Origin: an uncultured Paracoccaceae bacterium
GTDB taxonomy: Bacteria > Pseudomonadota > Alphaproteobacteria > Rhodobacterales > Rhodobacteraceae
Assembly (NCBI GenBank): GCA_937146765.1
Contig: CAKZRP010000064.1
Location: forward strand, 1-64,000
DNA length: 64,000 bases
Direction: 5' to 3'
The position numbers and the translations under genes were made by a program. Shown here one piece after another: positions 39,463 through 48,179 of the stretch. The notes beneath the pieces are model-generated. The model saw only the letters and a list, made by a program, of their open reading frames with translations, did no database searches and was not told the DNA's origin. Every line of letters starts with the position of its first letter. The first letter of the stretch is position 1.

Positions 39463-40356
39463 ATGCGTAGAAAAGTCACAAAAGCCATTTTCCCGGTTGC
39501 CGGTCTCGGAACCCGCTTCCTTCCGGCCACCAAATCCGTCCCCAAGGAGATCATGACCCTCGTTGATCGCCCGCTGGTCCAATATGCGATCGACGAAGCG
39601 CGGGCAGCCGGGATCAAGGAGTTCATCTTCGTGACCTCGCGTGGCAAGAGCGCGCTCGAAGATTACTTCGATCACTCCCCCATCCTGGAGCAGGAGCTGC
39701 GCAAGAAGGGCAAGACCGATCTCCTCGAGGTGCTGAAAGACACCAACATGGAGTCCGGTGCCATCGCCTATATCCGTCAGCACAAGGCGCTCGGCCTTGG
39801 ACATGCGGTCTGGTGCGCCCGTCGCCTGATCGCCAATGAGCCCTTTGCGGTGATCCTGCCGGACGATGTGATCGCGGCCGAAAAACCCTGTCTGCAGCAG
39901 ATGGTCGAAGCCTATGAGGAAACCGGCGGCAACATGGTCGCCGCGATGGAGGTCTCGCCGGAGAAAACCTCCTCCTATGGCGTGCTCGACGTGAAAGAGG
40001 ACATGGGCTCCGTGGTTTCCGCCAACGGCATGGTGGAAAAACCCGCCAAGGGCGAAGCGCCGTCCAACCTCGCGGTGATCGGTCGTTACATCCTGTCGCC
40101 GACCGTGCTGCGCAACCTCAACAAGGGCCGTCAGGGCGCCGGCGGCGAGATCCAGCTGACCGATGCGATTGCCGAGGATATCGCGGCGGACGTGCCGGTC
40201 TACGGCTATCGCTTCAAGGGTCAGCGCTTTGACTGCGGCTCCAAATCCGGCTTCCTGCAGGCCACCGTGGCCTTTGCCCTGGCTCGGGACGAGCTGCGCG
40301 ATGACCTGCTGAACTATATCACCGATATTGCCCAGGTCAGCCGCGCCGCCGAATAA
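39463..40356 (+). CDS. galU: UTP-glucose-1-phosphate uridylyltransferase GalU
   Basis: 297 residues. The pyrophosphorylase signature AGLGTRFLPATKSVPKE is present, with GLGHAVWCARRLI and GEIQLTDAI. It makes UDP-glucose for polysaccharides. The gene follows 185 bp of non-coding sequence after kdsB, so it probably has its own promoter. It ends before a strong terminator. Confidence 0.96.
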   Translation: MRRKVTKAIFPVAGLGTRFLPATKSVPKEIMTLVDRPLVQYAIDEARAAGIKEFIFVTSRGKSALEDYFDHSPILEQELRKKGKTDLLEVLKDTNMESGAIAYIRQHKALGLGHAVWCARRLIANEPFAVILPDDVIAAEKPCLQQMVEAYEETGGNMVAAMEVSPEKTSSYGVLDVKEDMGSVVSANGMVEKPAKGEAPSNLAVIGRYILSPTVLRNLNKGRQGAGGEIQLTDAIAEDIAADVPVYGYRFKGQRFDCGSKSGFLQATVAFALARDELRDDLLNYITDIAQVSRAAE

Positions 40357-40386
40357 GGCCGCGTCCTGTCATATGAAATTCAGCTT

Positions 40387-40414
40387 GCCCCCTTAACAGG
40401 GGGCTGCTTTTTTT
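40387..40414 (+). terminator. Rho-independent terminator after galU
   Basis: GCCCCCT (40387-40393), loop TAAC, AGGGGGC (40398-40404), then TGC and seven T residues (40408-40414). Confidence 0.93.
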
Positions 40415-40459
40415 GTGCAACCAGAACAACGACCCCCGGGGTTCAGGAGATTTGAGATC

Positions 40460-41443
40460 GTGACCAATATTCTTGTGACAGGCGGTGCAGGCTATATCGG
40501 CTCCCATGCCTGCAAGGCGTTGAAAAAGGCCGGCTACACGCCGGTGACCTACGACAATCTGGTGACCGGCTGGCAGGATGCGGTGCAGTTCGGCCCCTTC
40601 GAGCAGGGCGACCTCACCGACCGGGCGCGCCTCGACGAGGTCTTTGCCAAGTACCAGCCCGCTGCGGTGATGCATTTTGCCGCCCTGAGCCAGGTGGGCG
40701 AGGCGATGAGCCAGCCCGGCAAATACTGGGCCAATAACGTCGGCGGTTCGCTCTGCCTGATCGAGGCGGCGGTGGCGGCCGGCTGTCTCGATTTTGTCTT
40801 TTCCTCGACCTGCGCCACCTATGGCGAGCATGACAATGTGGTGCTCGACGAGAACACCGCCCAAATCCCGCTCAATGCCTATGGCGCGTCCAAGCGGGCG
40901 GTGGAGGATATCCTCAAGGATTTCGGCGCCGCCTATGGTCTGCGCTCGGTGATCTTCCGCTATTTCAACGTGGCCGGTGCCGACCCGGAGGCGGAGGTGG
41001 GCGAATTCCACCAGCCCGAGACCCATCTCATCCCGTTGATGATCCAGGCGATCAAGGGCGAGCGGGCGGCGCTCACCGTCTTTGGCACCGATTACGAGAC
41101 CCCCGATGGCACCTGCATCCGCGACTATGTGCATGTCTGCGATCTGGTGGATGCCCATGTGCTGGGCCTCAAATGGCTGGAAGAGGGCAAGGGCAGCCGC
41201 GTCTTCAACCTCGGCACCGGTTCCGGTTTCTCGGTGATGGAAGTGATCGAGCATTCGCGCGCAGTGACCAATCAGGACGTGCCCTACAATGTCGGCGCAC
41301 GCCGGGCAGGGGATTGCACCAAGCTGGTCTCCGGCTCCACCCGCGCCGGCGAAGAGCTGGGCTGGGAGCCGTCGCGCTCCACCCTCGATCAGATGATTGC
41401 CGATGCCTGGCGCTGGCATCAGAGCGGCAATTACGAGCGCTGA
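40460..41443 (+). CDS. galE: UDP-glucose 4-epimerase GalE
   Basis: 327 residues. The Rossmann motif is LVTGGAGYIGSHA, with catalytic Ser region SSTCATYG and YxxxK in NAYGASKRAVED. The C-terminal LNLGTG-like loop reads FNLGTGSGFSVMEV. It interconverts UDP-glucose and UDP-galactose, feeding glycan synthesis; galactose catabolism here uses the oxidative route instead. The start is GTG 40460 with CAGGAGA upstream. The glycosyltransferase gene follows at once. Confidence 0.95.
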   Translation: MTNILVTGGAGYIGSHACKALKKAGYTPVTYDNLVTGWQDAVQFGPFEQGDLTDRARLDEVFAKYQPAAVMHFAALSQVGEAMSQPGKYWANNVGGSLCLIEAAVAAGCLDFVFSSTCATYGEHDNVVLDENTAQIPLNAYGASKRAVEDILKDFGAAYGLRSVIFRYFNVAGADPEAEVGEFHQPETHLIPLMIQAIKGERAALTVFGTDYETPDGTCIRDYVHVCDLVDAHVLGLKWLEEGKGSRVFNLGTGSGFSVMEVIEHSRAVTNQDVPYNVGARRAGDCTKLVSGSTRAGEELGWEPSRSTLDQMIADAWRWHQSGNYER

Positions 41444-41444
41444 T

Positions 41445-42506
41445 GTGACGGCGGCGCTGCCCCCGATCTCGGTCGCAGCCGCCTATCGGCTCCGGCTGAA
41501 GCGGCGGCGCTGCCTCTGGCGGGCCTTTCGTGCGCGCCATCACCTGCAAAAGGTGGCGGATCACACCGCCCGCATCCGGCCCGAGGATATCCTGGTGGTC
41601 GTGGTGCTGCGCAACGAAGTGGCGCGCCTGCCCTGGTTCCTGCGCCACTACCGGGCGCTGGGGGCGGGGCATTTCCTCATTGTCGACAATGGCAGCGATG
41701 ACGGCAGCCTGGCCCTGTTGCAACGCGAGGCCCAGGCGGGCGACATCTCGCTCTGGACCTGTGCCGACAGCTACCGCGACAGCCGCTTCGGCCTCGACTG
41801 GTCGGGCTGGCTGCTGATGCACTACGGCCATAGACACTGGTGCCTCACGGTGGATGTGGACGAGCTGCTGGTCTACCCCGGCATGGCGGAGCATGATCTG
41901 CCACAGCTGACCGCGCGGCTCGACGCCAGAGGGCAGGCGGGCTTTGGTGCGCTGATGCTCGACCTCTTTGCCAAGGGGGCGCTGGGCAGTCAGGCGCAGG
42001 TGCCGGGGCAAGATCCGACCGAGGTGCTGGGCTGGTTCGACCCCGCCCCCTATCGTGCCACGCGACAGGCGCCACAGGGCAATCTCTGGCTGCAGGGCGG
42101 CACCCGTGACCGGGTGTTCTTTGGCGATGCGCCCGAGCATGCGCCGACGCTCAACAAACTGCCCTTGATGCGTTGGCATTGGCGCTATGCTTATACCAAT
42201 TCCACCCATGCGCTGCTGCCGCGCGCGCTCAACGCCCTTTATGACGGGCCGGGGGGGGATGCCCCCTCCGGAGTGCTGCTGCACACCAAATTCCTGCCTG
42301 ATGTCCTTGCCACCTCTGCCCGCGAGCGGCAGCGGCGGCAGCATTTCCACGACCCGGAGCTGTTTCAGCCCTATTACGATCATCTCGCCAGCGCGCCGGA
42401 TCTCTGGCACCCGCAGGCGCTGCGCTATCAGGGGCCGGAGCAGCTGGCCACACTCGGCCTCTGCACCGCGCTCGACTGGGCTGCGCCGGGGGCCGCAGGG
42501 GCGTAA
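41445..42506 (+). CDS. Glycosyltransferase family 2-like protein
   Basis: 353 residues. The opening catalytic region reads DILVVVVLRNEVARLPWFLRH and FLIVDNGSDDGS, the pattern of the Glyco_tranf_2_4 group (GT2/GT92-like). The acidic DxD motif is in TVDVDELLVYP near 140. A His/Trp-rich C-terminal half follows (RWHWRYAYTNSTHALLP). There is no membrane segment, so it is cytoplasmic or peripheral. It transfers an unknown sugar. The start is GTG 41445, directly after the galE stop. The product is paralogous to the one at 42636 along its whole length. Confidence 0.82.
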   Translation: MTAALPPISVAAAYRLRLKRRRCLWRAFRARHHLQKVADHTARIRPEDILVVVVLRNEVARLPWFLRHYRALGAGHFLIVDNGSDDGSLALLQREAQAGDISLWTCADSYRDSRFGLDWSGWLLMHYGHRHWCLTVDVDELLVYPGMAEHDLPQLTARLDARGQAGFGALMLDLFAKGALGSQAQVPGQDPTEVLGWFDPAPYRATRQAPQGNLWLQGGTRDRVFFGDAPEHAPTLNKLPLMRWHWRYAYTNSTHALLPRALNALYDGPGGDAPSGVLLHTKFLPDVLATSARERQRRQHFHDPELFQPYYDHLASAPDLWHPQALRYQGPEQLATLGLCTALDWAAPGAAGA

Positions 42507-42533
42507 ACCCTCCCGTAACCATTTCTAAACGCA

Positions 42534-42562
42534 TTGTTTCCATAACGTGGACATGACATATT
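42534..42562 (+). promoter_or_regulatory. Candidate promoter before the second glycosyltransferase
   Basis: TTGTTT (42534-42539), a 17-bp spacer, CATATT (42557-42562). It lies in the 129-bp gap, 74 bp before the TTG start. Confidence 0.4.
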
Positions 42563-42582
42563 GCGGTCACCCGCGCGGTCAC
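42563..42582 (+). repeat. Direct repeat GCGGTCAC x2
   Basis: GCGGTCAC occurs at 42563-42570 and again at 42575-42582, 12 bp apart and immediately downstream of the candidate -10. It could be a direct-repeat operator. Confidence 0.35.
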
Positions 42583-42635
42583 GGAAGGCGCGCGCCGGGG
42601 AATGGGGCCGGCTCTGAAAGGCGAGGGCTGACGAT

Positions 42636-43646
42636 TTGGGGCTTTGGGATTCTTACCGGATGCGGCTCAGGCGGAAGCGTCGGCTTCTGCGTGCCCTGCG
42701 CAAATCCCGCGAATTGCGCCTGGTGCAGGACCATACCCACCGGATCCGCCCCGATGATATCCTGCTGATCTCCACCTTCCGCAACGAGCAGATCCGGCTC
42801 CCCTACTTCCTCGACTATTATCGCGGGCTCGGGGTGAACCATTTCCTGCTGGTGGACAATGACTCCCGCGATGGGGTGCAGCCCTATCTGCGCGGCATGG
42901 AGGATGTCTCGCTCTGGTTTACCCGCGGCAGCTACAAGGCCGCCACCTTTGGGGTCGACTGGATGAACGCGGTGCTGCGCCGCTATGCCCATGGCCATTG
43001 GACGCTCTGTGTCGATCCGGACGAGCTGTTCATCTACCCCTTCTGCGACAGCCGCCCGTTGCGGGCCCTCACCGACTGGCTGGACAATTCCCAGATCCGC
43101 AGCTTTGCCGCCATGCTGCTCGATGTCTACCCGAAGGGGCGGATTGATGCGCAACCCTATCAGGCCGGGCAGAACCCGCTCGAGATTGCCCATTGGTTCG
43201 ACAGCGGCAATTACGCGGTCACCCGCAATCCGCAATATGGCAACCTCTGGATTCAGGGCGGCCCGCGGGCGCGGATCTTCTTTTCCGATCGGCCGAAACA
43301 GGCTCCGGCGCTCAACAAGATCCCGTTGGTCAAATGGGATCACCGTTTTGCCTATGTCAGCTCCACCCATACGTTGCTGCCGCGCGGCCTCAACCAGGTC
43401 TATGAGACCGACGGTGGCGAAAAGGCCAGCGGCATGCTCATGCACACCAAGTTCCTCGATACCTTCACCGCCAAGGCGGAGGAGGAGCTGACGCGGCACC
43501 AGCACTATGCCGGATCGGCGGAATATACCGCCTACGCCAAGGCCTTGCAGGACAATCCCGACCTCTGGTGCAAGTGGAGCGAGAAATACATCAACTGGCG
43601 CCAGCTGGAGATCCTCGGCCTGATGTCCAAGGGGAACTGGGCATGA
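42636..43646 (+). CDS. Glycosyltransferase family 2-like protein (paralogue)
   Basis: 336 residues from TTG 42636, with GCGAGGG eight bases upstream; ATG 42660 is the alternative. It shares with the preceding glycosyltransferase the blocks IRPDDILLISTFRNEQIRLP, FLLVDNDSRDG and CVDPDELFIYP (DxD), plus WIQGGPRARIFF and the HTKFL C-terminal block. It is a cytoplasmic transferase with unknown donor. Its stop overlaps the next start (ATGA), tying it to the GT14 gene rather than to the galE side. Confidence 0.82.
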   Translation: MGLWDSYRMRLRRKRRLLRALRKSRELRLVQDHTHRIRPDDILLISTFRNEQIRLPYFLDYYRGLGVNHFLLVDNDSRDGVQPYLRGMEDVSLWFTRGSYKAATFGVDWMNAVLRRYAHGHWTLCVDPDELFIYPFCDSRPLRALTDWLDNSQIRSFAAMLLDVYPKGRIDAQPYQAGQNPLEIAHWFDSGNYAVTRNPQYGNLWIQGGPRARIFFSDRPKQAPALNKIPLVKWDHRFAYVSSTHTLLPRGLNQVYETDGGEKASGMLMHTKFLDTFTAKAEEELTRHQHYAGSAEYTAYAKALQDNPDLWCKWSEKYINWRQLEILGLMSKGNWA

Positions 43647-45358
43647 CCACCACGGTCGGGATCGTGATGCTGGTGCATACGGCCTTTGACCGCGCCGAGC
43701 AGGTGGCGCGGCACTGGACCGCGGCGGGATGCCCGGTGGTCTTGCATGTGGATAGGGCGGTGGATCGTGGGCGCGAAAAGGCGGCCTATCGCGCCTTTCG
43801 TGACCGGCTGTCCCGCGATCCCCTGATCCGTTTCAGCCGCCGCCACCCTTGCGAATGGGGCACATGGGGCATCGTGGCCGCCACCCTTGCGGCCTCCGAG
43901 CTGATGCTGGCGGAGTTTCCCGAGGCGCGCCACGTCTACCTCGCCTCCGGCTCCTGCCTGCCCCTGCGCCCGGTGCCGGAGCTGATCGCCTATCTCGCGG
44001 CGCGCCCCACAACCGACTTCATCGAGAGCGCCACCACCGCCGATGTGCCCTGGATCGTCGGCGGTCTCGGCAGCGAGCGTTTCACCCTGCGCTTTCCTTT
44101 TTCCTGGCGCCGCAATCGACGGCTGTTTGACGGCTATGTCGCGCTCCAACGCCGACTGGGGGTCAAGCGTCGGATCCCGTCCGGGCTGGTGCCTCATATG
44201 GGCAGCCAATGGTGGTGCCTGACCCGGGCGACGCTGCGCGCGATCCTCACCGACCCGCAGCGCGCCCGCCATGACGCCTATTTCCGCCATGTCTGGATCC
44301 CGGACGAGAGCTATTTCCAGACCCTGGCCCGGCGCTATTCCAAGAAGATCGAAAGCCGTTCGCTGACCCTGTCCAAGTTCGACTATCAGGGCAAGCCACA
44401 TGTCTTTTACGATGACCACCTGCAGCTCCTGCGGCGTTCGGACTGTTTTGTCGCCCGCAAGATCTGGCCACAGGCGGAGCGGCTCTATCAGACCTTCCTC
44501 AATCCCGCCGCCATCCCCGCGCCAGGCAGTGAGCCCAACCCGGGCAAGATCGACCGCATCTTTGCCAAGGCGGTGGAGCGACGCACCCGGGGACGGCGCG
44601 GCCTTTATATGCAGAGCCGCTTTCCCCGTCAGGGCGCCGAAAACGGGATGACTGCCGGCAGCTACAGCGTGTTGCAAGGGTTTTCCGAACTGTTCCAAGA
44701 GTTTGAGCCCTGGCTGGCGCGCAGCACCGGCACCAGAGTGCATGGCCATCTCTTTGCCCCGGAGCGGGTGGAATTCGCCGGCGGGCAGAGCCTGTTCAAC
44801 GGCGGCCTCAGCGACAGCGCGGCGCTGCGCGACTACAACCCCGAACGCTTCCTGTCGAACCTGATCTGGAACACCCGGGGCGAGCGGCAATGTTTCCAGT
44901 TCGGACCGGCGGACACGCAAAAGGCCAATTGGTTCATGGCGCGGGACAACCAGGCCCAGATCTCGGTGATCTCGGGGGCCTGGGCGGTGCCGCTGTTCCG
45001 CTCCGAACGCCCCTTTCTGGAGCTGCGCCGCGAAGCCGCGCGCCTGCAGCGGATCGAAGCGGAGCACCTGCGCATCCTGCGCTCGCATTGGGCCACAGCC
45101 CGCATCCGGATCTGGAGCCTCGCGGACTTCGTCGAGGCACCGATGGAGAACCTGCAGGCGGTGGTCGACGATATGGGGCCGGCTGCCGGTTCGCGCCCGG
45201 CGGATCCGCCGCAGATGGTTGATCTTGCAGGCTTTGGCCAGTTTTTGCAAAACCTCAAGAACGAGGGAATGCATCCCTATCTCATGGGGGATTTCCCGGT
45301 TGAGGCCCCGGCATTGCCCAAGGCGGAACGAACCCGCAAACCCTATCTGGTGAAGTGA
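43643..45358 (+). CDS. GT14 (core-2/I-branching) beta-1,6-N-acetylglucosaminyltransferase-like protein with long C-terminal extension
   Basis: 571 residues. The first 270 or so follow the GT14 Branch pattern: IVMLVHTAFDRAEQVARHW, CEWGTWGIVAATLAA, YLASGSCLPLRP and SQWWCLTRATL. The remainder (about 290-571) is a separate domain found in roseobacter relatives, which I believe is catalogued as DUF5928; it has no motif I can interpret. The GT14 part suggests transfer of a GlcNAc-like sugar to make a branch. ATG 43643 overlaps the previous stop by four bases. The sulfotransferase gene starts 7 bp downstream. Confidence 0.82.
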   Translation: MTTTVGIVMLVHTAFDRAEQVARHWTAAGCPVVLHVDRAVDRGREKAAYRAFRDRLSRDPLIRFSRRHPCEWGTWGIVAATLAASELMLAEFPEARHVYLASGSCLPLRPVPELIAYLAARPTTDFIESATTADVPWIVGGLGSERFTLRFPFSWRRNRRLFDGYVALQRRLGVKRRIPSGLVPHMGSQWWCLTRATLRAILTDPQRARHDAYFRHVWIPDESYFQTLARRYSKKIESRSLTLSKFDYQGKPHVFYDDHLQLLRRSDCFVARKIWPQAERLYQTFLNPAAIPAPGSEPNPGKIDRIFAKAVERRTRGRRGLYMQSRFPRQGAENGMTAGSYSVLQGFSELFQEFEPWLARSTGTRVHGHLFAPERVEFAGGQSLFNGGLSDSAALRDYNPERFLSNLIWNTRGERQCFQFGPADTQKANWFMARDNQAQISVISGAWAVPLFRSERPFLELRREAARLQRIEAEHLRILRSHWATARIRIWSLADFVEAPMENLQAVVDDMGPAAGSRPADPPQMVDLAGFGQFLQNLKNEGMHPYLMGDFPVEAPALPKAERTRKPYLVK

Positions 45359-45364
45359 GGCGAG

Positions 45365-46798
45365 ATGGCAGACAGGTTTTCCAGCTTTGTGGTGCTGGCG
45401 GAGATGCGCACGGGTTCCAATTTCCTTGAGGCCAATCTCAACGCGCTGGAGGGGGTGAGCTGCCTTGGCGAGGCTTTCAACCCGCATTTCATCGGCTATC
45501 CGAACCGGACCGAGATCCTCGGCGTTTCCGCCGAGATGCGGGAGAGGGACCCCGACCATCTGCTCGACGTGATCCGCGATGCGCCAGGGGTCCTCGCCGG
45601 GTTCCGCTATTTCCACGACCATGATCCAAGGGTGCTGTCCCGGCTTCTGGGGGACCCGCAGGTCGCCAAGATCATCCTCACCCGCAACCCGCTCGACAGT
45701 TACGTGTCCTGGAAGATCGCCCAGGCCACGGGGCAGTGGAAACTGACCAATGTGAACCGTCGCAAGGAGGCGCGCGCGACCTTCAACCCGGAAGAATTCG
45801 CCGCCCATGTGGAGGCCCTGCAGGGGTTCCAGATCCGGGTGCTCAACCACCTGCAGCGGACGGGTCAGACCGGTTTCTACATCGATTACGAGGATCTGCA
45901 GGATCTTGAGGTGATGAACGGGCTGGCCCGCTGGCTCGGTGTGCCTGCCCGCCTGAGCGCGCTGGATGACAAGCTCAAGCGGCAGAACCCGGCCCCCACG
46001 CTGGAGAAAGTGGAAAACCCCGAGGAGATGCTGCTGGCGCTCTCCGGGCTGGATCGCTTCAACCTTACCCGCAGCCCGAATTTCGAGCCACGCCGGGGCC
46101 CCGCAGTGCCCGGCTACCTGGCGGGGGCCGAGGTTCCGCTTCTCTTCATGCCGCTGCGCAACGGGCTTGAGGGGTCGATCAGCCGCTGGCTCGCCGCCCT
46201 GGACAGGGTGGAGGCGGATGAGCTGATCCGTGGAATGAACCAGAAACAGCTGCGCCAGTGGCGGCGGCACAATCCTGGCCATCGCAGCTTCAGCGTGGTG
46301 CGTCACCCGATGGCACGGGCCCATGCGGTCTTCTGTTCTGCCATCCTGTCCACCGGCCCGGACAGCCTGCCCCAGATCCGCACCACCCTGCGGCGGCGGT
46401 TTGACCTCGACATTCCCGAAGGGGCGGTGGACGCGGGCTATTCGCTCGCCCGGCATCGCGCCGCCTTTGCGCAGTTCCTCAGCTTCCTCAAGGCCAATCT
46501 GGCCGGGCAGACCTCGATCCGGGTGGATGCCGGTTGGGCAAGCCAGGCGCAGGTGCTGAGCGGTTTTGCCGAGCTGGCGCTGCCGGACCACATCCTGCGC
46601 GCAGAGGATCTGGAGCCGGACCTGGCCGCGCTGGCGCGACGGCTGGGCGTTGCAGACCCGGCCCCAATGCCGCAGCCCCTGCCGGATGAGCCCTATTCGC
46701 TGGCGGAAGTCTGGGACGAGGGCCTGGAGGCGCTCTGCCAATCCGTTTACCCGCGCGACTACCTGAGTTTCGGCTATGGGCCGTGGAAAAAATCCTGA
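45365..46798 (+). CDS. NodH-type sulfotransferase, apparently two-domain
   Basis: 477 residues. The N-terminal half has the PAPS 5'-phosphosulfate loop (EMRTGSNFLEANLN, residues 14-27) and the 3'-phosphate site (LTRNPLDSYVSWKIA, Arg107). After about residue 250 a second segment repeats part of the fold: FMPLRNG, then FSVVRHPMARAHAVF (Arg313) and a family-like C-terminus, but without an obvious second PAPS loop. It probably sulfates a glycan, releasing PAP that CysQ would clear. The gene is coupled to the GT14 gene upstream. Function on polysaccharide is inferred from context. Confidence 0.8.
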   Translation: MADRFSSFVVLAEMRTGSNFLEANLNALEGVSCLGEAFNPHFIGYPNRTEILGVSAEMRERDPDHLLDVIRDAPGVLAGFRYFHDHDPRVLSRLLGDPQVAKIILTRNPLDSYVSWKIAQATGQWKLTNVNRRKEARATFNPEEFAAHVEALQGFQIRVLNHLQRTGQTGFYIDYEDLQDLEVMNGLARWLGVPARLSALDDKLKRQNPAPTLEKVENPEEMLLALSGLDRFNLTRSPNFEPRRGPAVPGYLAGAEVPLLFMPLRNGLEGSISRWLAALDRVEADELIRGMNQKQLRQWRRHNPGHRSFSVVRHPMARAHAVFCSAILSTGPDSLPQIRTTLRRRFDLDIPEGAVDAGYSLARHRAAFAQFLSFLKANLAGQTSIRVDAGWASQAQVLSGFAELALPDHILRAEDLEPDLAALARRLGVADPAPMPQPLPDEPYSLAEVWDEGLEALCQSVYPRDYLSFGYGPWKKS

Positions 46799-46873
46799 CG
46801 TTAACCGGCTGACAACGACGGAACCGCAGAAGTGGACCGTATCTTACCCAAGGGAAAGAGAAAGGGACACCAG

Positions 46874-47593
46874 ATGGACAAGTCATTCAAACCCAAGAAG
46901 ATGACCCGCAAGGAATGGCAGGACAACCGCCCGCTGTTCCTCAAGGGCACCGGCATGGGCGCAGCGCTGGACGATTGGCAGAAACATGTGGCCAAGGCGG
47001 ATTACTCCCTGGGCTCCTTTGCCAATATGGTGAAGCGGGTGGAGAACTCCATCATGGTGGTCGGCAAGCTGAAGGTCAAAATTCTGGAGGCGATCAAGGT
47101 CTGCAAGAAGCAGATCACCGACCAGAAGGGCACCATTGCCGGGCTCGACAACTACATGAAGGTGGCGGATGACATGCACACCGAGCTGATGAAACGGCAT
47201 GTCTTCGAAAGCAAGATGCTGAAGCTGGCCGACAGCCGGACGGTGGATATGGTGCTGAAGGACAGCAAACTCAACTCCGCTCTGGTCGCCATGGTCAAGG
47301 TGACACATGACCAGGCGCTGCTCGATACCTACATCCTCGTGAAGCAGAAGAACAATTTGCCCGAAGCGGTGAAGAAGTACGGCCGCAAGAACGACTACAA
47401 CATCCGCGACAAGGACAATAAGACGCTGGTCGCGCATTACATCGACAAGGACCCGAAGATCACCGACAAGAAGGTGCAGGAGGCCGAGAAGACCCTGCGT
47501 CAGGACTGTTTCAAGCTGCTGCGCGGGATCGTCGACCGGCTGATGGGCGAGGAGTTCGGAGCTACCTTCGTGCGCAAGGCCTATGGGATCTGA
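46874..47593 (+). CDS. Lys-rich helical hypothetical protein
   Basis: 239 residues from ATG 46874 after AAAGGGAC; a GTG at 46832 would add 14 residues without a good site. The protein is very basic (KPKKMTRKEWQDN at the start, many Lys throughout), predicted mostly helical, with no signal peptide, membrane segment or Cys. I recognise no family. It lies 75 bp after the sulfotransferase gene on the same strand, so it may belong to the polysaccharide cassette or be independent. Confidence 0.7.
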   Translation: MDKSFKPKKMTRKEWQDNRPLFLKGTGMGAALDDWQKHVAKADYSLGSFANMVKRVENSIMVVGKLKVKILEAIKVCKKQITDQKGTIAGLDNYMKVADDMHTELMKRHVFESKMLKLADSRTVDMVLKDSKLNSALVAMVKVTHDQALLDTYILVKQKNNLPEAVKKYGRKNDYNIRDKDNKTLVAHYIDKDPKITDKKVQEAEKTLRQDCFKLLRGIVDRLMGEEFGATFVRKAYGI

Positions 47594-47600
47594 TCGCCGC

Positions 47601-47632
47601 AAAAGAAAAACGCGCCCCGAGACGGGCGCGTT
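47601..47632 (-). terminator. Terminator downstream of ptsN (possibly bidirectional)
   Basis: AACGCGCCC (47609-47617) and GGGCGCGTT (47624-47632) form the stem. On the minus strand a TTTTTCTTTT tract follows (complement of 47601-47610), so it terminates ptsN. On the plus strand it also closes the Lys-rich gene but has only a TTC tail. Confidence 0.88.
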
Positions 47633-47661
47633 CTGACTGCGGGGCCTGGATCATCCGGCCT

Positions 47662-48126
47662 TCAGGCCGCCTGCACCGTGGGGTTCTCGGTCAAAATGGT
47701 ATAGAGCGTGGCCGGATCGGGGTTGGCGCGCAGTTTGGTGCAGAAGCTCTGCTCGCGCAGGGTGCGCGAGACCAGCGCCAGCGCCTTCAGATGTTCCACC
47801 CCGGCATCCACCGGTGCCAGCAGCGCAAAGACGATATCGACCGGTTGACGATCCACTGCACCGAAGTCGAGCGGCTTTTCCAGCGAGACAAACACGCCGA
47901 CCACCTGGTCGATCCCGCTCAAGCGGGCGTGGGGCAGGGCAACGCCGTGTCCCACACCGGTGGGACCGAGGCTCTCGCGATCCAGCAGCGCCTCCACAGT
48001 CGTCTGCGGTTTCAGTTTGTAGGCGGATTGGGCAACCTCGGCGATTTCCTGAAACAGACGTTTCTTGCTGGAGGCCGCACCGATGACCCGGACGGCCTCT
48101 TGCCGGAGGATGGTCGAAATCTGCAT
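47662..48126 (-). CDS. ptsN: Nitrogen regulatory PTS protein EIIA(Ntr), PtsN
   Basis: 154 residues. EIIA-fructose-like domain with the phosphorylated His66 in GVALPHARL. In alphaproteobacteria it takes phosphate from EI(Ntr)-NPr and controls potassium transport and stress or nitrogen responses rather than sugar uptake. It is 53 bp downstream of hpf in the same direction. The KtrA/KtrB-type potassium genes 4 kb away are a suggestive but unproven target. Confidence 0.95.
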   Translation of the reverse strand: MQISTILRQEAVRVIGAASSKKRLFQEIAEVAQSAYKLKPQTTVEALLDRESLGPTGVGHGVALPHARLSGIDQVVGVFVSLEKPLDFGAVDRQPVDIVFALLAPVDAGVEHLKALALVSRTLREQSFCTKLRANPDPATLYTILTENPTVQAA

Positions 48127-48179
48127 TGCCTCTGCTCCACTCGGGGTGAAGGGGCCTCAGAGGCCCCTTCGGATACTGC

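Noticed and set aside
43532..46741. A 1069-codon open frame on the minus strand
   Set aside because: It is antisense to the glycosyltransferase, GT14 and sulfotransferase genes, all of which show clear family motifs.
46832..46873. GTG start for the Lys-rich protein
   Set aside because: It has no convincing ribosome-binding site, while ATG 46874 follows AAAGGGAC.
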